NCBI RefSeq assembly: GCF_002802905.1
Contig: NZ_PEBK01000010.1
Location: 1-64,000, forward strand
Length of the DNA stretch: 64,000 nucleotides
Direction: 5' to 3'
Source: Bifidobacterium simiarum
GTDB lineage: Bacteria; Actinomycetota; Actinomycetes; Actinomycetales; Bifidobacteriaceae
Shown in pieces: positions 20,401 through 26,564 of this stretch; position 1 is the first letter of the stretch; each line of letters starts with the position of its first letter. A model generated the notes under the pieces. It saw only the letters and a list, made by a program, of their open reading frames with translations. It searched no databases and had not been told where the DNA came from. Made by a program: the position numbers and the translations under genes.

Positions 20401-20959
20401 CCTTCACGCTCAGCATCGGGGTGGCGTCGCCGGAGCGGGGGGCGAGGCCCAGCTGGCGGGCCTGACGGGTGCCGGCCACGCCGATCAGCTCGGCGATGGC
20501 GAGGATCTCGTCGATGGCCTCGCGCGCGCCTTCGACGGAACCGGCCTGTTCGATGGCCTGCACCATGTGCACGGCGAGGATGCCCTGCGAATGGCCGAGC
20601 ACGGCGACCGGCTTCGCCTTGGCAACGTCGTAGCCGAGCGCCTCGGCGTCGAGGATGGCACCCAGCTGGCTCAGGGCGATGCCGGGCACGGAGGCGGGGG
20701 CGTCGGCCGCGGCGCCGAGACGCGCCGGATTCGGCTCGAAGCCGAACAGGTCGACCGGACGGCCCGTGGTGGCGAGCAGCGTGGCGGCCACCGGCGTGAG
20801 GATGCGGTGGGCGGCGGCCATGTGGTCGCGCAGCGCCCGGTCGAGATCGGGGTTGGCGATCTGATCGGCCAGCGCCACCGGCCACGGCGTGGACTGCCCG
20901 GCGAACGCCAGGGCGTGCGGCTGGCCGGCGAGACGATTCAGGAAGAAAGTGTCTGTCAT
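11480..20959 (-). CDS. fas: Type I multifunctional fatty acid synthase
   Basis: This 3,159-residue cytosolic enzyme performs all steps of de novo fatty acid synthesis from acetyl- and malonyl-CoA. Domains in order: acyltransferase (GHSQG near 121), FMN enoyl reductase (GGGIGTPDRG near 583), hot-dog dehydratase (SGDFNPIHTS near 1233), malonyl/palmitoyl transferase (GHSLGEYNALSAF near 1441), acyl carrier domain (GVSSRRNQLLMDI near 1842, phosphopantetheine serine), NADPH ketoreductase (VAVVTGVAPNSIAAQV near 2173) and ketosynthase (Cys in VSACATAA near 2800, His in SKHDTSTNAND). This order fits actinobacterial FAS I. Ala/Pro-rich linkers separate the domains. Three linkers, near residues 1775, 2140 and 2475, contain TEGGQ/TEGGR peptides encoded by in-frame REP-like repeats. 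The ATG at 20959 follows AAGGAAC. The acyl-CoA carboxylase genes supplying malonyl-CoA are just upstream. Confidence 0.97.
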   Translation of the reverse strand: MTDTFFLNRLAGQPHALAFAGQSTPWPVALADQIANPDLDRALRDHMAAAHRILTPVAATLLATTGRPVDLFGFEPNPARLGAAADAPASVPGIALSQLGAILDAEALGYDVAKAKPVAVLGHSQGILAVHMVQAIEQAGSVEGAREAIDEILAIAELIGVAGTRQARQLGLAPRSGDATPMLSVKDATRAQVDALIARVTNTRGPIAVAVTNSGTHTVLSGYPEDLASFALEVAKEHKKQAQLREEKVRGGRVFDPTLEYLDVTLPFHSPLMADAVEQAVEWAAECDLDAEHARLLAAEVLLNHVDWASRVREALETTDPAELWVLDFGPGTTVGKLLGTVAQGTGVGVVDASTVAARTALSTLDGEPERTQNWTRFLPQVVHTPAGDKVRTKFTELTGKAPVLLAGMTPTTVEPEIVAAAANAGYWAELAGGGQVTAEVFNRHVASLEEELEEGRTVEFNAMFMDRYLWNLQFGSTRIVPKKRQSGTPIDGVVVSAGIPELDEAVELIHSLNADGFPYVCFKPGTVDQIRQVVRITKAVAPVKIIIEVEGGAAGGHHSWESLDDLLISTYAEVREQTNLVLVVGGGIGTPDRGADYISGQWAREYDLPVMPVDGVLVGTAAMTAKEAHTSPDVKRMLVETPGIDPKAKNDDPFAPLGEQWVPSGVAVGGVTSGLSHLHADIYELENSSAQCGRLLVRVMKHPEELDARRDEIIAALNKTAKPYFGDLASMTYLDWAKRFADLSFPWADETYADRFLHLLQRIEARVSDQDSGEIASLFASRADVEADPAAAIARLAEAYPQAGEITVVPADVAWFPVLVREYPKPMPFVPVIDNDLLRWWGQDQLWQSEDPRYSADSVRTIPGPISVAGITTVDEPIADILGRFETAMVERAGEIASTSSASLPQTEAFSTLGDSATAEEFIRKSPNISWVGHLMANPAYGTETGDRYYEIRKVGDADGVEQFDLDIHLDTYWDNDPDGGASKHAVRDIVIPLNVNGTESGLFPVVDRDRLPEHVYRMLADTAGIGNTAITGDKLTAMPEIVASDDADRPFGEAHTGYTLSANLGFDHEAATGGALPLNLAPSRIAPDALVGPAWPAIYAALGSVYVNGFPVIEGLLNAVHLDHLIELEVTEDELLRHTGERISLTSWAEDYFESASGRVVTIHVTHAAADGTVLANETERFAIRGRAYSDALPPEAPDYGGLDADTSDTPRRLLRRVKVKAPHEMTAFARTSGDFNPIHTSRRGAAVSGLAAPLVHGMWLSATAQHAVQATDDAGAHYEIAGWTYNMYGMVQLDDEVEISVERVGKVNHGGMVLEVTSRIDGQIVSRGTAVVRAPKAAFVYPGQGIQKQGMVLDERAQSPAARDVWERADRLTRAKLGFSILAVVRDNPKELTANGVTYRHPDGLLNLTQFTQVALATVAFAQTARLRETGSDIWPAYFAGHSLGEYNALSAFANVIPLETVLELVFHRGSTMHHLIPRDAQGRSNYRMGALRPNQFGVDDAHVKDYVESVAEKSGEFLQIVNYNLAGQQYAIAGTIAGLKALKADAARRVAEYGGKPAFMLVPGIDVPFHSTLLRKGVPEFRDKLDALLPKYIDYRGRLVGRYIPNLVAVPFEMTKEFAAKILEVVPSERIKAALDDDAVWASYAADDQKLGRLLLTELLSWQFASPVRWIETQALLFGSETKGGLGVEEYVEVGLGNAPTLANLGSKTLRLPEFSRRKVTVYNVGRDAARVYETDSDSLVPEEEPVEAPSAATAPAPAAAAPATAPAAATEGGQTAAAPAAPAAGSAVAELGSAPAGPVDDLPFKASDAIGVLMAYSTKVRLDQIGASDTTDTLTNGVSSRRNQLLMDISSELGVASVDGAAEATLPQLAQIVNKAAPNYKPFGPVLSDAIRDRLRSLFGAAGVKPSHIRERVTGVWQLGEGWVAAVTAALLLDTREGASSRGDDLAKLPTGAVANAAAADKLIDDAVALVGQTKGVAVSKPSAGGAAGGAVVDSAALDAFAEKVTGANGVLASTARFVLNELGVTAPAAEPGDDENAAVVATVEAELGSDWPKQVEPRFDANKAILFDDRWASAREDLARAFYDGDASALDGSFRGLGKAVADEAKWFAAKADAASDGDAVSLPLAGAGERSETEGGQTKLAAAFARIAEEAVETAADDAAASRFAGDVAVVTGVAPNSIAAQVVNGLLAGGATVIATSHSFRQSVKAWAKQTYREHATGDAKLWLVPANLSSYRDVDALVDWVGHVQKKVNGATTTILKPAYEPSLFFPFAAPPVHGTLADSGELFESQARLMLWGVERAIAGLSKIGADTDVQHRLHVILPGSPNRGIFGGDGAYGEVKSAFDAIVKRAHAETVWSDRVTFAHPKIGWVRGTGLMGGNDPLVEVVEKHGLKTYSTEEISVKLLDLATADARAKAAIAPLDVDLTGGLGGQPLDIKALRAEAARDAEAKAAAEAETEQAAAGAAKSATEGGRAATQTIKALPTPHVPHQAPVDLDDWKTVTARPEDEIVIVSVGELGPWGSGRTRFEAELGIHSDGEVDLSAGAVLELAWNMGLLEWQDSPKPGWYDVDGNLVPEEEIAERYHDEVVARSGIRPFEEGMGSDYKDGADEEEAEVYLDHDVSFSVPTEDIAKEYVKLDEAHTSIAPDEESGEWTVTRHAGSMVRVPRRATMTRTVGGQFPKGFDPTRWGIPASMVGDVDEIALWNIVTTVDAYLSAGFTPTEILQSIHPSLVASTQGTGFGGMASMRKLYLDRFLNHEIPTDILQEALPNVVAAHVMQSYIGGYGNMIQPVSACATAAVSLEEGADKIALGKADFVVTGAIDDIGVESVIGFGNMNATANSEEMYGKGIDARFFSRANDRRRGGFLESQGGGTILLTRGDIALKLGLPVAGVVGFIHSYADGAHTSIPAPGLGALAAGLGGRDSKLVHDLAALGVTPDDIAVVSKHDTSTNANDPNESELHNTLAHAIGRTDGNPLFVISQKTLTGHAKGGACIFQVNGLTQLFNSGVIPANASLDCVDPKLRRDDHMVWLRSPLHVGRVKAGLATSLGFGHVSGFAAIVNPGAFEAAVAHTAGEDALAEWRERANARLAAGQRRLEEGMMGRAPLYEPIDNRRFREDGTKLAAGGRYNGHEVEKAMLLNPDARLGKSGYFEA
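13523..13541. repeat. REP-like repeat core inside FAS (KR–KS linker)
   Basis: GACCACCCTCAGTC is the same core as in the intergenic copies at 27239 and 54868. Here it is in frame and encodes TEGGRA in the Ala-rich linker before the ketosynthase. Confidence 0.7.
14526..14577. repeat. REP-like repeat inside FAS (linker before KR), nearly complete copy
   Basis: It contains GACCACCCTCAGTC, a short CTCGC/GCTCG module and the hairpin GCTCCCGCCAGCGGGAGC, the same order as in the intergenic copies at 27239–27290 and 54868–54912. It is read in frame as LPLAGAGERSETEGGQTK. Confidence 0.8.
15621..15641. repeat. REP-like repeat core inside FAS (linker before ACP)
   Basis: The same GACCACCCTCAGTC core, in frame, encodes ATEGGQT within an Ala/Pro-rich linker. 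Confidence 0.7.
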
Positions 20960-20998
20960 GATGTTCCTTGCTGTTATTTGGTTAAGTCTTCTGTTGTT

Positions 20999-21183
20999 GC
21001 CTTCCCCCGCCGGGGGAAGGTGGCCGGCTTCGCCGGTCGGATGAGGGGCCTCAAACGAAGCCTCCGCCCGTCACCTCATCAGTCAGCCTCCGGCTGCCAG
21101 CTTCCCCTCAGGGATTTCGCCGTCAAGCAAACGGCAGAGCCGTTTGTAGGCGAAATGCGAGCCGACAGGCGAGCCCCCGCCCG
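20999..21183. repeat. REP-like repeats and a variable hairpin between FAS and the carboxylase gene
   Basis: 20999–21046 is an inverted CCGGC-type repeat. From 21073 there is a CCTCATCAGTC-type unit followed by the hairpin scaffold CCGTCAAG-stem-TAGGCGAAA, whose stem is AAACGGC/GCCGTTT. The scaffold matches the elements at 11381, 58098 and 62365, while the stem sequence differs. No gene lies in the 224-bp gap. Confidence 0.75.
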
Positions 21184-22896
21184 TCACAGCGGCCCGTTGC
21201 CGTGGTGCTTGGTGGTGCGGGGGTGGCGGCGCTTGCCGGCCAGCAGCCTCAGCGACTGCTCGATCACCTCGCGGGTCTGCTCGGGATCGATCATCGCGTC
21301 GATCTCGCCCATTTCGAGCGACAGGTTGGCGTTCACGGTGGTCCTTTCATACTCGTCGGCCAGCTGCTTGCGCAGCTCGTTCACGTCCCGTCCGGCCTCC
21401 TTGGCCTTCTGCAGGTCCTTGCGGTGGATGATGTTCACCGCGCCGGCCGCACCGAGCACAGCGATCTGGGAGCTGGGCCACGCGAAGTTCATGTCCGCGC
21501 CGATGGCCTTGGAGCCCATCACGATGTACGCGCCGCCGAAGGCCTTGCGCAGGATCACCGTGACCATCGGCACCTGCGCGTTGGCGTAGGCGTAGATCAC
21601 CTTCGCGCCGCGGCGGATGATGCCCGCATGCTCCTGATCGCTGCCCGGCTTGTAGCCCGGCACGTCCACCAGCGTGATCACCGGCAGGTTGAACGCGTCG
21701 CACAGCCGCACGAAGCGGGCCACCTTCTCGGAGGAGTCGACGTCGAGGATGCCGGCGCGCACGTTCGGCTGATTCGCCACCACACCCACCGGATGCCCGT
21801 CGATGCAGGCGAATCCGACGACCGCGGACTGGGCGAACAGCTCATGCACCTGCACGAATTCGCCGTAGTCGACGATGCAGCGGATCACGTCGAGCACGTC
21901 GTACGGCTGGCGGTCGTTGGCCGGCACGATCGTGGCCAGCCGCTTCGCCGCCTCAGCCTCGGCGTGACCGGAGGCGTAGGCGTACACCGGCGGCTTCGCG
22001 TCGGAGCTGGAGGGCAGGTAGGCGAGCACGGTGCGCGCATAGTCGATCGCATCGGCCTCGTCCTCGCCGAGATAGTGGGCCACGCCGGACTTCGCGTTGT
22101 GCACGTAGCCGCCGCCGAGCTCGTCCATGCTTACCGTCTCGCCGGTGGTCACCTTGATCACGTCGGGACCGGTGACGAACATGTTCGAGTTCTCCTTGGT
22201 CATGATGATCAGGTCGGTCAGGGCCGGGCAGTACACCGCACCGCCCGCGCACGGACCGAGGATCAGGGAGATCTGCGGGATGAATCCGCTGGCGTCGCAG
22301 GTCCTGCGGAAGATGTGCCCGTACTGGGTGAGCGCGGCCACGCCCTCCTGGATGCGCGCGCCGCCGGAGTCGATCAGCGCCACCACGGGGATCTTCAGAT
22401 CCATGGCCATGTCCATGAGGTGGCAGATCTTCGCGCCCTCGGCGCGGCCCATCGTGCCGCCCTTGACCGAGAAGTCCTGCGCGTAGACGGCCACCTTGCG
22501 GCCGTAGACCTCGCCGAATCCGGTGATCACCGCGGAACCGGCCACGCCGTCGTTGATGTTGCCGCCGGAGAACCGGCCGATCTCCTCGAAGGTGTCGGTG
22601 TCGAACAGCAGGTCGAGGCGCTCGCGGGCCGTGTACTTGCCCTTGGCGTGCTGGCGCTTGCGGGCGTGGTCCTCGGCGTCGCGGGCGAGCTGGGCGGCGC
22701 GGATCACGGCCGAGCGGATCGGCTGACGGCCGCCGTCGGCGCCGGTCTGTCCGCCGGCGTTCGCCGCCGTGCCGCGGGTCGGTCCGGACGATGTCGGTCC
22801 GGACGTCACCGATCCCGCCGATCCCACTGTCGGCGATCCCACTGTCGGTCGGTCGAGCAATGCCCGGGTGTTGGGACTGGTCACTACGTCGGTCAT
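21184..22896 (-). CDS. Acyl-CoA carboxylase, carboxyltransferase (beta) subunit
   Basis: This subunit transfers CO2 from carboxybiotin to acetyl- or propionyl-CoA, so here it probably makes malonyl-CoA for FAS. The 570-residue product has the actinobacterial AccD/PccB layout. An N-terminal crotonase-like half contains IDSGGARIQEGV and a C-terminal half contains VDVPGYKPGSDQEHAGIIRRGAK and the AFGGAYIVMGSKAIGAD stretch that forms the acyl-CoA site. The first ~50 residues are a Gly/Ser/Thr/Pro-rich extension encoded by 15-bp imperfect tandem repeats (PTVGSPTVGS). The biotin carboxylase gene ends 6 bases upstream, so the two form an operon leading towards FAS. Whether acetyl-CoA or propionyl-CoA is preferred cannot be decided here. 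Confidence 0.93.
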   Translation of the reverse strand: MTDVVTSPNTRALLDRPTVGSPTVGSAGSVTSGPTSSGPTRGTAANAGGQTGADGGRQPIRSAVIRAAQLARDAEDHARKRQHAKGKYTARERLDLLFDTDTFEEIGRFSGGNINDGVAGSAVITGFGEVYGRKVAVYAQDFSVKGGTMGRAEGAKICHLMDMAMDLKIPVVALIDSGGARIQEGVAALTQYGHIFRRTCDASGFIPQISLILGPCAGGAVYCPALTDLIIMTKENSNMFVTGPDVIKVTTGETVSMDELGGGYVHNAKSGVAHYLGEDEADAIDYARTVLAYLPSSSDAKPPVYAYASGHAEAEAAKRLATIVPANDRQPYDVLDVIRCIVDYGEFVQVHELFAQSAVVGFACIDGHPVGVVANQPNVRAGILDVDSSEKVARFVRLCDAFNLPVITLVDVPGYKPGSDQEHAGIIRRGAKVIYAYANAQVPMVTVILRKAFGGAYIVMGSKAIGADMNFAWPSSQIAVLGAAGAVNIIHRKDLQKAKEAGRDVNELRKQLADEYERTTVNANLSLEMGEIDAMIDPEQTREVIEQSLRLLAGKRRHPRTTKHHGNGPL

Positions 22897-22902
22897 GTCG
22901 TA

Positions 22903-24804
22903 TCACCGTTCCTTTCCGGTGTCCGGGGTGCCGGACTGCTGGCTGCCGGACGGCTGATTTCCGGACGGCTGATTTCCGGACTGCTGCCCGCCGGTCACGT
23001 CGAGCGTGACCAGCGTTTCGCCGGCTTCCACGCCGTCGGCCGGGGAGACGAAGATCTTGGTCACCGTGCCGGACGCGGGGGCGTACACGTAGTTCTCCAT
23101 CTTCATGGATTCGAGCACGACGAGCAGGTCGCCCTTGGCCACCTGCTGGCCCTCGGCCACGTTGATGCGCGTGACCACGGCCTGCATCGGGGAGGCGATG
23201 ATGCCGGACTTCGCCCCGTCGTCGGCGCGCTGGGCCTTGGCGTCCACGTCCTTGAGACCGGCGCCGCGCAGCGGCTGGGTGGGCCGGCGTTCGCCTCGGC
23301 GGCCGGCGCCCGATCCGAGCCCGGCGAGCATGGCCTCGGGCAGGGTGAGCTTGACGCGGCGGTCGTCCATTTCGATCACGAAGGTTTCGGCGGCCGGCTG
23401 TTCGCGGGTCTGCTCGCCGCCGGCCAACGAGGCGGGCTGACCAGTGACGGTGGTGCGCGGCGTCTTGTTGAGGTAGGTGCGTTCCAGCCACTTGGTGGTG
23501 ACGGTGAACGGGTGGCCGTGCTCGGCGGTGAACTCGTCGTTGGTGAAGATCTTCTGGAACAGCGAGGCCGGGGTGGGCACGCCGTCGATCTGCAGTTCGC
23601 GCAGCGCCCGACGCACGCGGGCCACGGCGGTTTCGCGGTCCTGCGCGGTGACGACCACCTTGCCCATCATGGAATCGAACTTCGGGGAGACGGTGTCGCC
23701 CTCCTCGACGCCGGAGTCGATGCGGATGCCGGGGCCGGACGGCCAGACGATGCGCTCCAGCGTTCCGGAGCTGGGGGTGAGGTTGGTGGCCGGGTCCTCG
23801 CAGGTGATGCGCAGCTCGAAGCTGTGGCCGCGCGGGGCGGGGGCCGGCGTCAGCTCGCCGCCGGAAGCGATGACGAGCTGCTCGCGGACGAGGTCGAGGC
23901 CGGAGACCTCCTCGCTGACGGTGTGCTCCACCTGAAGACGCGGGTTGACCTCGAGGAAGTACACGCGACCGGAGGGGGTGACCATGAACTCGCAGGTGCC
24001 GAGGCCCACGTAGTCGACCTGACGGAACAGGCGCTCGGAGAAGCCCTTGAGCTGCTGTTCCACGTCGCTGGGCAGGAACGGGGCGGGGGCTTCCTCCACC
24101 AGCTTCTGGTTGCGGCGCTGCACCGAGCAGTCGCGCGTGGAGTAGACGGTGAAGTTGCCGTGGCTGTCGCGGCCGGACTGGGTTTCGACGTGGCGGGACT
24201 TGTCGACGAACTTCTCGATGAAGTATTCGTTCAGGTCGCCGCCCTGCAGGGCGTCGTGGTTGAGGAAGAAGCGGCGCAGCTCGTCGTCGTCGTGCACCAC
24301 GGTGATGCCGTGTCCGCCGCCGCCGTCGGTGCGCTTGAGCATCACCGGGTAGCCGTGCGAGTTGGCGAAGTCAAGCAGCTCGCGCATGTCGCTCACCGGC
24401 TCGCTCAGGCCCGGCACCGGCGGTACGTGCGCGGCCTCGGCCACGCGGCGGGCGGTGATCTTGTCGCCCAGATCGGTCAGGGCGGTGGGGTTCGGGCCCA
24501 CCCAGGTCACGCCGGCGTCGATCACCTTCTGCGCGAAGCTGGGGATCTCGGAGAGGAAGCCGTATCCGGGGTGCACCGCGTCGGCGCCGGAGCGCTCGAC
24601 GATGCTCATGATCAGGTCCTCGTTGAGATAGGTGTCCTTGTAGGTGTCGCCGGAAAGCAGATACGCCTCGTCGGCCATCTGCGCGGCCTGCGAGTCGCGG
24701 TCCTGTTCGGCGTACACCACCACGGTGGAGATGCCCATCTCCTGTGCGGTGCGGACCACGCGCAGGGCGATCTCGCCGCGGTTCGCTATCAGCAGTTTCT
24801 TCAT
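22903..24804 (-). CDS. Acyl-CoA carboxylase alpha subunit (biotin carboxylase plus biotin carrier domain)
   Basis: The ATP-dependent biotin carboxylase and the biotinyl carrier domain are fused in 633 residues. The N-terminus MKKLLIANRGEIALRVVRTAQEMGI defines the start at 24804. The ATP-grasp part has the glycine-rich loop KRTDGGGGHGI and the conserved FLEVNPRLQVEH. The C-terminal carrier domain has the biotinylated lysine K568 in ESMKMEN. The tail after it is a Gln/Ser/Gly/Pro low-complexity segment (QPSGNQPSG) encoded by a 15-bp tandem repeat. BirA, encoded upstream, would attach the biotin. The beta subunit gene begins 6 bases downstream. Confidence 0.95.
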   Translation of the reverse strand: MKKLLIANRGEIALRVVRTAQEMGISTVVVYAEQDRDSQAAQMADEAYLLSGDTYKDTYLNEDLIMSIVERSGADAVHPGYGFLSEIPSFAQKVIDAGVTWVGPNPTALTDLGDKITARRVAEAAHVPPVPGLSEPVSDMRELLDFANSHGYPVMLKRTDGGGGHGITVVHDDDELRRFFLNHDALQGGDLNEYFIEKFVDKSRHVETQSGRDSHGNFTVYSTRDCSVQRRNQKLVEEAPAPFLPSDVEQQLKGFSERLFRQVDYVGLGTCEFMVTPSGRVYFLEVNPRLQVEHTVSEEVSGLDLVREQLVIASGGELTPAPAPRGHSFELRITCEDPATNLTPSSGTLERIVWPSGPGIRIDSGVEEGDTVSPKFDSMMGKVVVTAQDRETAVARVRRALRELQIDGVPTPASLFQKIFTNDEFTAEHGHPFTVTTKWLERTYLNKTPRTTVTGQPASLAGGEQTREQPAAETFVIEMDDRRVKLTLPEAMLAGLGSGAGRRGERRPTQPLRGAGLKDVDAKAQRADDGAKSGIIASPMQAVVTRINVAEGQQVAKGDLLVVLESMKMENYVYAPASGTVTKIFVSPADGVEAGETLVTLDVTGGQQSGNQPSGNQPSGSQQSGTPDTGKER

Positions 24805-25079
24805 AGGTGCCTTTCGACGGTAGGTCTTCCGACGGGGCCGGTGCGATTCGGTCCGGTCGGATGACGTCGGGAAGAAGAGGGTTGTGACGGTTGTAAAGTC
24901 GGAAATCAGAGGAACGGGAATGATACCCGTTATCGGCGTGTGGTGTTGGTGATTCGTGCGGTCGGGCCGCCGGAGTCCGACCGGATCTGCCGGTTCGGTG
25001 TCCGGGTTATCGCGGGCCGGACGATCGCAGCCGGTCTGGCATCCGACAGTCCGGCATCCGACGATCAGGCAACTGACGA
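24805..25079. other. Gap between birA and the biotin carboxylase gene
   Basis: No gene was seen. It holds a small AACGGG/CCCGTT inverted repeat near 24913–24932. On the birA side it has a degenerate 15-bp tandem repeat running into the birA stop codon. Confidence 0.6.
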
Positions 25080-25088
25080 TCAGGCATC
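25034..25088 (-). repeat. 15-bp degenerate tandem repeat that includes the birA stop codon
   Basis: On the minus strand, four units follow one another: GATGCCTGATCGTC (with the last birA codons and TGA), AGTTGCCTGATCGTC, GGATGCCGGACTGTC and GGATGCCAGACCG. The gene end has apparently been copied downstream and has decayed. Confidence 0.7.
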
Positions 25089-26249
25089 GGGCAGCACCCC
25101 CACATCCCCGGTGGTGATCGTGCGTTCGGTGCCGTCCGCCAGCCGTACGGTCAGCGAGGCGTCGGCGTTGATCGATTCGGCGGTGCCGGTGATCACTTCG
25201 CCGAGACAGGTCTTGCCGTCGGCGGCCGATCCCGCGGCGGCTCCCCCGGCGACCAACTGTGCGCGGACCTTGCGGCCCAGCGTCCAGCTGCGATCGGTCA
25301 CCTCGCCGCGCAGATGCCCGACGATCTCGGGATGGGAGGCGAACGCGCTCAGCCGCACGCGCAGCGCCGTGGCCATCCCCGCGGCCAGACGATCGCGCAG
25401 CTCGCCGTATGAGGGCAGCGGCGCGTAGTGCAGTTGCAGCGACGTGGAATCCTCGGTGGGCAGTTCGTCGGGGTCGACGAACAGATTGAGTCCGATGCCG
25501 AACGTCACGGCCGCCCACTCGTCGTCCACCGCGGTCAGCTCGGTGAGGATGCCGCCCAGCTTGCGGCCGATCAGGAAGACGTCGTTCGGCCATTTGAGCG
25601 TGAACCGGGCTTCGGGGTCCAGTTCGCGGGCCGAATCGTTCGTCAGTTCGGCGCCCAGGGCATCGAGCGCGGCGAGACCGGCGATCATGGTCAGCCAGCC
25701 GGAGCTTCCCCCTACGGCGAGCGCCTTCGGCACTGCGACCGCATACGAAGCGATGAATGATTCCCCCGCCTTGTTGTACCAGGCACGCCCCAGTCGGCCG
25801 CGGCCGGCGGTCTGGGTGTCGGCGATCGCCACGCTGACCGGCACCTGCACCGCCAGGGCCTCAGGGTCCGGCGGCAGTCCCGCCGAGGCGAGCCATGCGG
25901 CGGCGGTGTCGGCGTCGTTGGCGTCGTAGTCCACGTCGGCGCGGCGGGTCAGTTCGGCGAGGGCGTCGGCCTCGGGGTCGTCGGATCCGGGATCGTCGGC
26001 CGTATGATCGGTTTTCGCGGCGATGGATACGGAATCAGGATCGGCGAACAGCGTGCGGACGGTCTCGTTCAGCGGACGGGACGTACCGGCCTTGCGATCG
26101 GTGGCATTGCGATCGGCGATGGCGCGGGCGATCACCGAATTCGTCGAATCCGCGCTGGCGGACAGCCATACCGAATCGGCCGCGCGCTTCGTATGGCCGA
26201 GGGATCCCCGCCATGCGCTGCGAATCTGCTCGGACTGCTGATCGTGCAT
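25080..26249 (-). CDS. birA: Biotin–[acetyl-CoA-carboxylase] ligase
   Basis: The enzyme activates biotin as biotinyl-5'-AMP and joins it to the carrier lysine of the carboxylase alpha subunit. The 389-residue product contains the signature GRGRLGRAW (near residue 145), the catalytic KWPNDVFL (near 217) and the SH3-like C-terminal domain ending in ITTGDVGVLPDA. There is no N-terminal winged-helix domain, so it is a group I ligase without the DNA-binding role of E. coli BirA. Instead, the first ~110 residues are a hydrophilic, Asp/Ala-rich extension. The start at 26249 has only a weak ribosome site, and a later start is possible. bioY is divergent. Confidence 0.93.
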   Translation of the reverse strand: MHDQQSEQIRSAWRGSLGHTKRAADSVWLSASADSTNSVIARAIADRNATDRKAGTSRPLNETVRTLFADPDSVSIAAKTDHTADDPGSDDPEADALAELTRRADVDYDANDADTAAAWLASAGLPPDPEALAVQVPVSVAIADTQTAGRGRLGRAWYNKAGESFIASYAVAVPKALAVGGSSGWLTMIAGLAALDALGAELTNDSARELDPEARFTLKWPNDVFLIGRKLGGILTELTAVDDEWAAVTFGIGLNLFVDPDELPTEDSTSLQLHYAPLPSYGELRDRLAAGMATALRVRLSAFASHPEIVGHLRGEVTDRSWTLGRKVRAQLVAGGAAAGSAADGKTCLGEVITGTAESINADASLTVRLADGTERTITTGDVGVLPDA

Positions 26250-26564
26250 ACGCCTCGCCTTCTGACATCTGGTTGCGTCGCATCGGGTCCGGTGCGGCGA
26301 TCGATGCCGCCGGCCATACCCCCACCGGCGACACTGGTGGTTAGTCTCAAGCTAACAACGTGGCGAATCGATGCGAAAGCCGTACGGTGACAAAATTCGG
26401 CAGTCAATTTTGTAGTTTTCTACAAACATGGTTTACGGCCCACGGCTTTATGCTGAGTGATCAGCGGCAATTTTCGTTAGTCGCATTGGATTTTTTCTGG
26501 CTTTACGGCATGACTGGCGTACTTTGGCACCTCATCATGCAATTCATCCAGAGAGGGGTTTTGT
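26250..26564. other. birA–bioY divergent promoter region
   Basis: 315 bp without a gene, AT-richer than the surroundings. It contains the inverted repeat at 26409–26426 and, nearer bioY, several T-rich stretches likely to hold the bioY promoter. Confidence 0.6.
26409..26426. promoter_or_regulatory. Candidate operator in the birA–bioY region
   Basis: TTTGTAG and CTACAAA are perfect inverted arms around a TTTT spacer. They lie about 140 bases upstream of bioY. Because BirA here lacks a DNA-binding domain, another biotin-responsive repressor would be expected to bind. Confidence 0.45.

Noticed and set aside
11549-21589. A 3,346-codon open frame on the plus strand antisense to FAS
   Set aside because: It is the mirror of GC-rich codon use in fas: Gly/Ala/Val/Asp/His/Leu-rich, without domains or a ribosome site. 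The minus-strand protein has all FAS motifs.
21202-24864. A 1,220-codon plus-strand open frame antisense to the carboxylase genes
   Set aside because: Low-complexity shadow of two clearly conserved minus-strand genes.
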